Positions 10,571 through 20,383 of a DNA stretch of 64,000 nt are shown here, one piece after another. The position numbers were made by a program, and so were the translations under genes. Position 1 is the first letter of the stretch, and each line of letters opens with the position of its first letter. This stretch comes from Paraniabella hibiscisoli. Its GTDB lineage: Bacteria; Bacteroidota; Bacteroidia; Chitinophagales; Chitinophagaceae. The notes beneath the pieces were generated by a model. The model had not been told where the DNA came from, did no database searches, and was given only the letters and a program-made list of their open reading frames with translations. Where the stretch lies: contig NZ_JAKWBK010000001.1 of NCBI RefSeq assembly GCF_022512515.1, positions 1,922,001 to 1,986,000 on the forward strand. Direction: 5' to 3'.

Positions 10571-11161
10571 ATGCCTAAATATCTTTCCCATACCCCTAAG
10601 GATACCGTCCTGAAAACCTTGTTTCGCTACTTTGTTCAGGGGGTGATCATTCTTGCGCCTGTTACCATTACTGCCTATATTCTGTATGTTGTGTTCGACT
10701 GGATCGACAGCCTGCTGAGACCAGTATTCACTACGCCGGGAGTAGGTTTTGTGTTGATTATCGCATTTATTATTTTTATCGGTTGGTTAAGTAGCTACTT
10801 CATTATGGAGAGTGTGATCAACTTTTTTGATCATTGGCTGGAGCGGACACCAGGCATTAAGCTAATTTATAAATCGATCAAAGATTTTTTCCAGGCTTTT
10901 GCCGGGGATAAAAAGAAGTTTACCAAAGCCGTACTTGCTAACGTATTTAACAACGATGTCTGGATCGTAGGCTTCCTAACGGATGACGAAATGGATAAGT
11001 TTAATATGGGACATGAAATGGTAGGGGTGTATGTGCCTCAGGCATATAATTTTGCCGGCCAGTTATATATTTTGCCAAAAGAACGCGTAAAGCCTATTGA
11101 AAACCTTACTGCCGGCGATGCCATGAAGTATACAGTAACAGGCGGGGTGGTAGAAAGTTAG
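10571..11161 (+). CDS. DUF502 family membrane protein
   Basis: A 196-residue integral membrane protein of unknown function. Two hydrophobic segments are visible (GVIILAPVTITAYILYVVF at about residues 23-41 and VGFVLIIAFIIFIGWLSSYF at about 56-75), followed by a conserved cytosolic part with ERTPGIKLIYKSIKDFFQAF and VWIVGFLTD, characteristic of DUF502. It stands 14 bp before ubiX, so the two are probably cotranscribed. It reads intact. Confidence 0.88.
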   Translation: MPKYLSHTPKDTVLKTLFRYFVQGVIILAPVTITAYILYVVFDWIDSLLRPVFTTPGVGFVLIIAFIIFIGWLSSYFIMESVINFFDHWLERTPGIKLIYKSIKDFFQAFAGDKKKFTKAVLANVFNNDVWIVGFLTDDEMDKFNMGHEMVGVYVPQAYNFAGQLYILPKERVKPIENLTAGDAMKYTVTGGVVES

Positions 11162-11175
11162 TTAGTATTAAATAT

Positions 11176-11736
11176 ATGGGAAGGAAAATTCTGATAGCAA
11201 TAACTGGGGCAAGCGGATCTATTTACCCTGCCCAGATGATTGATAGGCTTTTAAAGCTAAAGGATCAATGGGAAACACTTGCGGTAGTGGCTACAGATAA
11301 TGCCATGGAAGTGTGGCGGGTAGAAATGCAGGAGGCTTTTAAAGAAAAAGAAGGGGTCTTGTATTTTAATAAGCATGATTTCTCAGCGCCTTTTGCATCA
11401 GGTAGTGGCCAGTATGATACCATGATCATTGCTCCCTGCTCTATGGGTACTTTGGGGCGTATTGCGAACGGCATTTCCAATGATCTGATCACACGTGCGG
11501 CTGACGTGGTTCTGAAAGAACGCCGGAAGCTGATATGCGTGGCGAGGGAAACACCTTACAACCTGGTGCATATTCAAAATATGGAAAGGATCACCTTAGC
11601 CGGCGGGATCATCTGCCCGGCTACACCTTCATTCTACAGCTTGCCGCAAACTATTGAAGAGTTGGCTGCGACCGTAACAGATAGGGTATTGGATTTGGCG
11701 GGGTTCGATATTCAGAGCTTTAGATGGGGGCAGTAA
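11176..11736 (+). CDS. ubiX: UbiX-type flavin prenyltransferase
   Basis: UbiX joins a dimethylallyl group to reduced FMN, making the prenylated flavin cofactor used by UbiD-type decarboxylases. The N-terminal flavoprotein motif ITGASGSIYPAQMIDRL, the central MIIAPCSMGTLGRIANGISNDLITRAADV and the RRKLICVARETPYN segment are typical, as is the length of 186 residues. No ubiD-like gene is in the window, so the decarboxylase served is unknown. It directly follows the DUF502 gene. Confidence 0.92.
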   Translation: MGRKILIAITGASGSIYPAQMIDRLLKLKDQWETLAVVATDNAMEVWRVEMQEAFKEKEGVLYFNKHDFSAPFASGSGQYDTMIIAPCSMGTLGRIANGISNDLITRAADVVLKERRKLICVARETPYNLVHIQNMERITLAGGIICPATPSFYSLPQTIEELAATVTDRVLDLAGFDIQSFRWGQ

Positions 11737-11788
11737 AAAGCCGGCTCCTTTTAAGAAACCAGCTTATATATCTTAGGCGCCGTTTTAC

Positions 11789-12240
11789 TTAGCCTAAATC
11801 GACTTTGAACGGAACTTTTTTAGGAGGCAGACACTGTTTGTCATCACATGTCTGATAAGTAACAGTTCCCGAAATATTAGTTTTGGCTGCCGCCTTCAGC
11901 GTTATTTTCTGAACAAAATTTACTGTTTTCGAGTATTGATTGGCACTGGCGCCTACGCTGGCATCATGAAACTTTTCCATTTTACCCACTTCTTTCACAG
12001 CTCCCTCCAGCTTCACTAACGGATTGCCGGTAAATGAAAACTTGGTCGGAATGTTGATCGCATCAGCAGGCTGTGTCTGCGAATACAAATGCCATCCATT
12101 ATCCATAACGGCAGTCATGTGTATTTCGTAAACCTTTGCAGATATTTTTTGCTGGTAAATTTCCAGCTTACCGGATTCAATTGCGCTTGAGCAGCAGTAA
12201 CCACTAATATGGTTGTCAAAAGGAAAACTAACTTTTTCAT
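11789..12240 (-). CDS. Exported protein consisting of a DsbD N-terminal-like domain (frameshifted)
   Basis: The real start is ATG at 12240, giving the signal peptide MKKLVFLLTTILVVTAAQAQ. The frame is lost soon afterwards, near 12165, where a run of six A should be seven (SKKISAKVYEIH). The rest resembles the periplasmic alpha domain of the thiol:disulfide reductase DsbD: WHLYSQTQP, then FVQKITLKAAAK and TYQTCDDKQCLPPKKVPF. The CDDKQC pair corresponds to the catalytic cysteines. No transmembrane beta domain or thioredoxin-like gamma domain follows, so this is a free-standing domain of about 150 residues. Its electron donor is not visible here. Confidence 0.78.
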
Positions 12241-12384
12241 CTATACATTTATGTTTTTAAAGCAAATTAAGATACAAAATTAACTACTTGTAGATGCTTT
12301 TTACGCATCTTTGGTTGTCTTATGCCAGAGGATAACAATTTCAACTGCTTTTTGTTTTTTAAAACCTTGCAGCATTGGCATTAG

Positions 12385-13364
12385 CTACCACAAATTACTA
12401 TACAGCTGATTGGCTACGATAAAAGCTATGGTTAGCCAAAATGATATTTTCGGGTATAGTTTTAATTCTGCATTTAAATAGCCATAGCCATGAAATGCAG
12501 CAACGGGCACTAAGGCTAACACCAGGTTTTCTGATGTTTTTCGATATCGAATAACCCCGCAACTATCGTCACTGCCAGGTAGCCAAGAAATAAGTACCAC
12601 CCCTTTCGTATATGAACCAACATTTTAGCCGAATTAGCCTGCACATAATACATGCCGGCCAGTAATGGCGCCAGAAGCAAAAATAAAGCGCCGGCATGCC
12701 AAAGCGAATACCTGATGTCTGAACTCAGAAAAGAAAAGTGGTAAAAGTAGGAGGGTACTTCCAGCTTATCATTTAAAAACAAATAGGTACCATAGAAGTA
12801 ATAAGGACTGATTAATCCTAACAAAAGTATAATCCAGTCCGAAAGCCTGAAAGGTCTTAGTACTAATAAAGCTAAAAAAGCCCAGGCGACGAAAAAGAGT
12901 GCCGGGAAGAAGAACAAAGAAGCCAGCCCAATAAGCAACGATGCATTGAAAATATGGTTTTTTACATGGTGCGATTGATAAAGCAACTTAAATGCTGTTA
13001 GCAATAATACAGATGCTACCAGGTTAGATGACAACATATTAAATGAAGGCAAAAAGGAGGTAATGAGCATATAAGCCATTCCAGACAGGAAATTAGGCTT
13101 ATTCATAAAGCGGTCGGTGTTGATAAAGCTGTTCAGTATAAATGCAATCAACAGGTTCAGGCCAAAAGCGATTACAGCAAAAACAAAACCGCTGCCGTTA
13201 GTGACACGATCTAAAAAGCCGGTTAAATTGGTATAAAAGATACCATCGCTTTGCTTTATAATAAATCCCTTTGCATGAAAAAATGCAGGCAGTTTTATGA
13301 AAATGCCTAAAATGATCAGTAATATAATATTGCCCGGCGTTTTTTGCCTGAAGATGCCCGTCAT
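12385..13364 (-). CDS. Polytopic membrane protein, DUF6427-like (frameshifted)
   Basis: A hydrophobic protein of about 326 residues with roughly eight to ten membrane helices and no recognised catalytic motif. The start MTGIFRQKTPGNIILLIILGIF, the FLSGMAYMLITSFLP segment, the FRLSDWIILLLGLISPYYFYG region and the C-terminal LYPKISFWLTIAFIVANQLYSNLW match my recollection of the Bacteroidota DUF6427 family, whose role is unknown. The frame shifts near 12530, in the HQKTSENLVLAL region, by loss of one base. No close operon partner. Confidence 0.72.
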
Positions 13365-13497
13365 GAGCAGTTTTGTATTTCAACACAAATAAAGTCAATA
13401 AATCGGACTAATACATACATTCATGCTGAAATAACCTGTATAAATGGTGTAAAGAGCATTTGTAAGCGTTGCTAACCTGGATTTGAATCGGTATGAA

Positions 13498-13528
13498 AAA
13501 ACTCCGGCCACAATTAGCCGGAGTTTCT
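13498..13528 (-). terminator. Terminator after the Gly/Trp-rich gene
   Basis: The stem AACTCCGG / CCGGAGTT with a ten-base loop has an A-run on its left side, which reads as a U-run on the minus strand. It lies 32 bp beyond the stop codon of the minus-strand gene ending at 13560. Confidence 0.75.
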
Positions 13529-13559
13529 AAATAATGATATGTTACGTGTTTATCGTTCT

Positions 13560-15161
13560 TTATAGTTCTACTTTGGCAAAAGAAATATTTCTTTTGTACG
13601 AGTAGGGAATGATCAATTCTCCCGGCCCGGTTTGCTTACCATATTTGGGCATAAAGTTCAGGCGTTTCTCCGGGGCTTTTATTGGCTGCCCTTTACGGAT
13701 GGTGCCATCGTTGCTGATCATAATATTTTCCAGATCGGATATTTTTCCTGAATTGTTCATTAAGAAAACGATACCATTAGAGCCGGGAAGTACCTGGTAG
13801 GAGATACTGCCATCAGTATTGTTTTCGCTCTGCGATTTTACGATAACATTATCCCAGGTTTTATTACCCTGTGCATCGAAGGAGAATATAGCAATATTAC
13901 CAGCATTAAATTGTTGTGAGTTGCCTCCCCATGCGGATCCACCCCAACCGGGTCCCCATCCGCCCCACCAGTAGCTGCGATAGAAGAAAGGTGAATAATA
14001 AGAATAGGGCCACCAGCCACCCCAACGGCCCCATCCCCATCCCCAGCCAGGTCCCCAACCGCCCCACATGCCCATGCCCATTCCCATACCTCCCCATCCC
14101 CAACTACCAGCACCCCATCCGCCCCAGCGATCCCAGTCGTTGGTATTATACAGGGCTTCAGATGCTACGGTAAAACTACCGTCGTCATTTACAATGATAT
14201 TATTGATGAAAAAGTTATTGAAGGCGCTTTTGCCCGATCGTCCTCTTGCTCTTTTTTCAGATCTTCATCAAATAAAGTAGTTTTTTCGAAAGCTGCTTTA
14301 CCCGTGTTTTTTCCAGCCCGTAAACATACAGCCCTTCAATATCACCACGTTTTTTGGTGCTGTAAAAGGAAGATAGCAGGTAACGGCCGCTGGCATCATC
14401 TACCATCAGCTTGATGTCGTCAAGGAAAAGGTCATTTACATTCAGCTTGTGCTCCTCATAAGTGTCTTTGCCCGCCGGTTTTTCAATTAAAGCGGCGTCA
14501 ACAATATTGCCATTTGTCTGGCGATGGTATTTAATAAACGAATAGCTACCATCATTTGCTACACTATGGCCTGTTAAATAATCACCTTTATATTCCATCG
14601 GCAACGAAAAACGGCTTTCACTTATGGGCTGTAGTGAGGCATTAAAAAGTTTGGTAGTAAAACGAAAAAGGCTTTTATCTTTTTTATTGATTTTGAAAAC
14701 CATTAGCCTACTACCATCATTACTCGTAACAATGCTGTATATTTTATTATCCGTTTTGTAAGCGATCATGGTAGTGTCTAAAACGGTGGGCTCACTTAAG
14801 ATGCGACCATTAGCTTCAATAGGTACTGATTTTAAATATACCACATCTCCCTCCTGGTGTTGAAACAGGAGGTGACGATGATTATCTATATTATAAAATG
14901 AAATATCCAGTATATCATCCCTTTTAGGAAGAATAGTCAACGGCACTTCCTCTCTCAATTGCATATTGTGATCATATACCGAAATACGATGATTGCCTTT
15001 TACTTCTTTGTAAACGAGATAGTTATCAGCGGCTTTGCCTAAAATCTCAAAATTCATTCGCTCTACATCCTCTTTGTTCACGGGCGCATACCTGATCGAT
15101 TGCGCGTAAATGGAGAGAGAAAAAGAGCAAATGCAAGTATGGATAGAAATATGCGTTTCAT
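13560..15161 (-). CDS. Exported protein of unknown function with a Gly/Trp-rich segment (frameshifted)
   Basis: I place the start at ATG 15161, which encodes the signal peptide MKRIFLSILAFALFLS. Three base losses (near 15110, 14300 and 14235, the last two in A runs) break the frame. The restored product is about 534 residues. The first 280 residues are beta-rich and propeller-like (NHRISVYDHNMQLREEVPL, KIYSIVTSNDGSRLMVFKI), suggesting an extracytoplasmic sensor or scaffold. Residues of about 360-430 are extraordinary low complexity, built of GW, GM, GGW and GPGW units with Tyr-rich patches. The tail resumes beta-rich sequence and ends FAKVEL. No enzyme motif is seen. Function not assigned. 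Confidence 0.7.
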
Positions 15162-15434
15162 TCGTTTGTTTTTATGTTGAACTTTGGCCTGATATATACC
15201 CTGTTTGATGCTATTTATGGTCAATACCTTCCAGGAACGCTCCTGATTTAACCAATTTTATACCATAAAGTTACGAATACATTGAGTATCGATTTCTAGC
15301 GAAGTCAGCTAATGCAAATTATAACTTTTCTTTTCAAAATATAAGGGTAAGTAATTAAAAATAAAGTTTTTTTCATTTGAAGCCTTTTATATAAACTTTG
15401 TATTCTTTTATTAAAAACTAAGAGATCTTATCTG

Positions 15435-17419
15435 GTGAAAGCTCACACTAATAAAGCAACTGCGGCGGGACTGCTTATTGCTTTAGGTATCATTTACGGT
15501 GATATTGGAACATCTCCTTTATATGTATTTAATGCTATTATCGGTAACCGGCAGATTACCGAACAGTTGATAGTAGGTACGTTATCCTGCATTATCTGGA
15601 CCTTGACGCTACAGACAACCATCAAGTATGTTATTTTGATTTTACGGGCGGATAATAAGGGTGAGGGGGGACCTTTGCTTTGTATGCATTGGTAAGACGA
15701 CGACGAAAATGGCTGGTGATTCCGGCTATGATAGGGGGCTGCGCTGATAGCCGATGGTATCATTACTCCTCCTATGACCATTACTTCTGCTATAGAGGGT
15801 TTGAAAATCCTTCCTGCTCTTAAAGATTTGCCTACTTCCACAATAGTCTGGATCGTTCTCGGTATTTTAGCCGCCTTCTTTTTCTACAACAGTTCGGAAC
15901 CGCTTCTATCGGTAAAATCTTCGGCCCCATCATGTTTATCTGGTTTACCATGCTGGCGGTGTTCGGTGCCCTGCATATTGCAGACGATCTAACTATATTT
16001 AAGGCGTTGAGCCCGTACTATGCGATTGAATTTTTAATTACCTATCCGCATGGGTTTTGGTTGCTAGGCGCTGTTTTTCTTTGTACTACCGGTGCGGAGG
16101 CGCTTTATAGTGACCTCGGGCATTGCGGCAGAGATAATATTCGTTATTCCTGGATATATGTAAAAGCCTGTTTGCTGATTAACTATTTTGGACAGGGGGC
16201 CTTTTTACTTTCGCACTATAATAAACTCACTGTTACCGATGATATAAGGCAGGCTGTAGGTATCAACGCCTTTTTTAACCTGATGCCGGAGTGGTTTATT
16301 TTGCCTGGGGTGGTGATTGCGACAACAGCGGCGATAATAGCGAGCCAGGCGATGCTTTCAGGAGCTTATACGCTTATCAGTGAAGCTATCCGTTTAAACC
16401 TGTGGCCTAAACTCAGGATCCAGTATCCGTCAGAGGCAAAAGGGCAATTGTTTATTCCGGCTGTAAATACTATTTTGTTTAGCGGTTGCGTTTTTGTGGT
16501 GCTGTATTTTCAAAAGTCTTCTAAAATGGAAGCGGCTTATGGGTTAGCCATCATTGTAACCATGATTACCACCACAATTCTTTTTGCCAATTACATGGTA
16601 TTAAGAAGGATCAATAAGGCATTTATCTACGTGTTTCTAATAGGCTTTTTTATAGTAGAAACTGCTTACCTCGTTGCACTGCTGGAGAAGTTCTCTCATG
16701 GCGGTTATATTACACTGATGATTGGAGGTATTATGTTCCTGGTAATGTATGTGTGGTTCAGGGCCCGGAAAATCAAAAACCGATATGTAGAGTTTGTGCG
16801 GATGGAGCACTATATATCTAAAATTCAGGAGCTCAGCAACGACAAAAGTGTAGCCAAGCATGCTACACACTTAATCTACCTGACCAGTGCAGATAATCCG
16901 AAGGAAATTGAGCACAAAATCATCTACTCCATACTCAATAAAAAGCCTAAGAGAGCTGATATCTATTGGTTTGTACATGTGGATACGGTAGATGATCCTT
17001 ACACATCAGAATATAAAGTTGATCATATTATACCAAATGATATCATCCGTGTTGATTTCAGGCTGGGATTCAGAATACAACCTCGTATCAACCTTTTATT
17101 TAAGAAGGTAGTGGAAGACCTGGTGCAGAATAAGGAAGTGAATATTATGAGCCGTTACGAAAGTCTGGCTAGCAGTAATACAGTAGGCGATTTTCAGTTT
17201 ATGGTAATGGAGAAGTACCTGAGTTTGGATAATGACCTGCCGTTTATTGAGAAGGTAATTATGAAGCTTCATTTCATGATAAAGCATATCAGCCTGTCAG
17301 AAGAGAAAAACTTCGGGCTCGATTTATCGAATGTCACGGTAGAAAAGTTCCCTCTGGTGGTTTCGCCCGTGACCAATGTAAAGTTAACCAGGATCGACCA
17401 GTGGACTGATCGTGTTTAA
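15435..17419 (+). CDS. kup: Kup-type low-affinity potassium transporter (frameshifted)
   Basis: A K+/H+ symporter of the KUP/HAK/KT family. The start GTG at 15435 leads into [21 protein letters not shown], the family signature, then [42 protein letters not shown] and [17 protein letters not shown]. About twelve membrane helices precede a cytosolic C-terminal domain ([19 protein letters not shown]). Three single-base losses break the frame, near 15692, 15742 and 15885. Restored length is about 661 residues, typical. It converges on recJ: the two stop codons share the palindrome TTAA at 17416-17419. Confidence 0.95.
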
Positions 17420-19151
17420 GAGGCTTTAATATCTTCTATACGCAGCTGTAGTGTTTTTTGACCATTCCATTCGTTTTCGTCAATTTTAAATACTACATCA
17501 AAAGGCTGTCGATCTTTAACCAGGGCGAACTTATCAGCCATATTAAAGCCTATCCCGGTAAGGGTAATGTCATCTTGTTTTACTACGAGGCGCAGGTGAT
17601 TTTCTTTTACAATTTTGCTGTAGCCTGTATCTACTACTTTTCGGACAATAAAAACCGGCGTCATATTTTCCGGTCCAAAAGGTTCCATCTGGCGCAGTAT
17701 ATTGTAGAAAGATGTGGTTATTTCTTTGAAGGAGATTTCTGCATCTATTACTATTTCCGGGATCAGGTGCTCCTGGCGGATAGATGCAGACACCACCTCT
17801 TCAAACTTGTTCCTAAAGAGGTCTACATTATGCTTTTCAAGTGTAAGCCCGGCTGCAGCAAAATGTCCTCCGTATGCAAGCAGGTACTCTCTACAGGCGT
17901 GAATAGCTTCATACAAGTTAAACCCAGGCACGCTTCTGGCGCTTCCCGCCGCATAGTCGCCACTTTCGGTTAACACTACTGTGGGTTTGTAATGATGCTC
18001 TATTAACCGGGAAGCAACAATGCCAACAACGCCTTTGTGCCAATGGGACTGGTATACAACGGTCGATTTCTTTTCAACCCAATGTTGATTTTCTGAAATG
18101 ATGGCCAATGCTTCTGCTGTAATATCGGTGTCGGCTTCTTTCCTGTCTGTATTATCACTGTGTAGTAGTTCAGCATAGTGCAAAGCTTCTTCGTAGGTGT
18201 TGGCAATAAAAAGTTGTACCGCTTTGCTGGCATCATCCATCCGGCCGGCCGCATTAACCCGCGGGGCTATCATAAATACCAGGTCGTTGATATGTAAGGG
18301 TTGCTTAGCTCCGCCTAATGTAGCCAATGCTTTTATTCCCAGGTTGGGGGTTGTATTAGCTTTTATTAATCCATAAAATGCCAGTACCCTGTTTTCTCCG
18401 TTCATGGGAACAATGTCGGCGGCAATGGCAGTGGCTACAAGGTCCAGGTATTCATAAGCGTTCTCTAACGGAATATTCATTTGTTCACACAAAGCACACA
18501 TGAGCTTAAATCCTACGCCGCAACCGCAAAGTTCTTTAAAAGGATAGTTACAGTCTTTCTGTTTGGGATTCAACACAGCAACTGCATCAGGTATTATTTC
18601 ATCCGGCATGTGGTGATCGCAAACAATAAAATCGATACCCATGGTGTTGGCATATTTGATGAGCTCTACAGATTTTATGCCGCAGTCTAGCGTAATCACC
18701 AGCGAAAAATTGTTATCCCTGGCAAAGTCTATTCCTGCTTTGCTGACACCATAGCCTTCTTTGTAGCGATGAGGAATGTAAAAACCTACTTCGGCATGTA
18801 GTTTTTTAATAAAACTGTACATGCTAGCCACAGACGTTGTGCCATCAACATCATAGTCTCCAAACACTAATATTTTTCGTTGGCATCAAAAGCCTTCAGA
18901 ATACGACTTACGGCCTTGGTCATATCCTTCATTATCCATGGGTTGTGCAGGTGCGAAAGTTTTGGCCGGAAATAATCCCTCGCTTGTTCGAAATTTTGCA
19001 CGCCCCGTTGTACCAGGATGCGGCAAAGCGTTGCGTTTATTTTAAGCGCTTCTTGTAATGATGATACATTATTGGGATCAGCTTCCAGTATATTCCAGCG
19101 TTTGGTCAAAATATTTGCATTGAAAATGGTTAACAAAAGATTGTTGTTCAT
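17416..19151 (-). CDS. recJ: Single-stranded-DNA-specific exonuclease RecJ (frameshifted)
   Basis: A 5'-3' single-strand DNA exonuclease acting in recombination and repair. The DHH-phosphoesterase motifs are present: VFGDYDVDGTTSVASMY, VITLDCGI, and IVCDHHMPDE. The DHHA1 domain has GGHFAAAGLTLE, followed by the OB-fold C-terminus. The break near 18870 is loss of one A in the run before TATTAGTG (NEKILVFGDYD restored). Total length is about 578 residues, as expected. The start MNNNLLLTIFNANILTKRWN fits the family. It lies 92 bp downstream of the polyprenyl synthase gene on the same strand. Confidence 0.95.
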
Positions 19152-19243
19152 GGGTTATCTATGAGATACAGCTTGAATAGCACTATCTAGCATAAAGTTC
19201 TTATTTCTATCTTATATAGCAATAGGAATAATGGTCCCATCTG

Positions 19244-20202
19244 CTAATATTTTCTTTCCGTCACATAGTCTACCAGGTCTTTCAAACCCTGGCGATATTC
19301 GTTATCAGGAAATTGCATTAAGATATCAAGCGCTTCTTTTTGTATTCATACATCTTTTCAGTGGCGTACTGTATACCACCTGTGCTTTTCACTACCTCCA
19401 GCACCCATGCAACTTTCTGCTTGTCGTTATTATTGTTTTTTACGATGCTGATCACTTTTTGACGGGTTGATTTGTCGGCGTTATTGAGGGTATAAATCAG
19501 GGGGAGCGTCATTTTCTTTTCCTTAATATCATTTCCGGTGGGTTTGCCCACATCTTCACTGGCATAATCAAAGAGGTCATCCTTAATCTGGAAGGCAATG
19601 CCGGTTTTTTCACCAAATAGTCTCATTTTTTCAGCATCCTCGTCATTTTGGGTGGCCGACCATGCGCGGCGCTACACGCTGAAGCCAGTAACGAAGCAGT
19701 TTTATTTTTGATGATCTCGTAATAAATGTCTTCCCTTAAATTAAGATTGCGTGCTTTTTCGAGCTGAAGTAGCTCTCCTTCACTCATTTTTTTACTGCAT
19801 CGGTTAAAATGTGAAGAATTCTGTAATCGTGGTTTTCGAGAGAGAGGATGAGACCTTTAGCCAAAAGGTAATCTCCCACCAATACTGATGCCTTATTTTT
19901 CCAAAGCGCATATACGGAAAAAAACCTCTCCTTTCCAACGAATCATCCACCACATCGTCATGAACGAGCGTAGCTGTATGCAATATTTCAACAAGCGAGG
20001 CTGCCCGGTAAGTGGCTTCGGTAGGCGTTCCTAGTAATTTGGCGGATAAAAAAACAAACATCGGCCGCATTTGTTTACCCTTTCTTTTTACTATATATCG
20101 CAATATACTATTAAGGAGCGGGGTTGGACTTTTAACGGCCGTTTTGAATCGCTCTTCGAAACTATCTAATTCATTTTTTATTAAAGAAATGGGTAAATTC
20201 AT
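19244..20202 (-). CDS. Long-chain polyprenyl diphosphate synthase (frameshifted)
   Basis: It condenses isopentenyl diphosphate onto an allylic primer, probably making the side chain of menaquinone. Both aspartate-rich motifs are present: LVHDDVVDDSLERRG (first) and FQIKDDLFDYAS (second), with GKQMRPMFVFLSAKLLG upstream. About four single-base losses (near 19895, 19790, 19650 and 19340) chop the frame. The restored end, QGLKDLVDYVTERKY, stops at 19244. Restored length is about 320 residues. An octaprenyl or heptaprenyl product is likely, but chain length cannot be read off here. Confidence 0.9.
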
Positions 20203-20309
20203 AATAATAATTGAGCAAAATAAGGAATTTAAAGGGGCATTTTTGATTTTTTTGCATAGTATTTGCTTAGCAGTGCATACAGCAGATTTAATTATTTTTT
20301 AGGTTAAAA

Positions 20310-20340
20310 TTTGTTTATTTAACAAATGGCTCTAAATTTG
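20310..20340 (+). promoter_or_regulatory. Bacteroidota-type promoter of the OmpA gene
   Basis: TTTG at 20310-20313 and TAAATTTG at 20333-20340 match the -33 and -7 elements (TAnnTTTG) recognised by the primary sigma factor of Bacteroidota, with a 19-bp spacer. The ATG lies 43 bp further on. Confidence 0.75.
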
Positions 20341-20383
20341 CTGAACTTATTAAGAAAATCATTTTAAATCTTAATCCTTAGTT

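Noticed and set aside
13838..14280. Several open frames on both strands over the Gly/Trp-rich region
   Set aside because: They come from the low-complexity, GC-rich codons of the real gene; a Pro-rich product on the opposite strand has no support.
15360..15420. Promoter for kup at the ACTTTG element
   Set aside because: The spacing within TAAACTTTG does not fit TAnnTTTG, and no -33 partner is clear.
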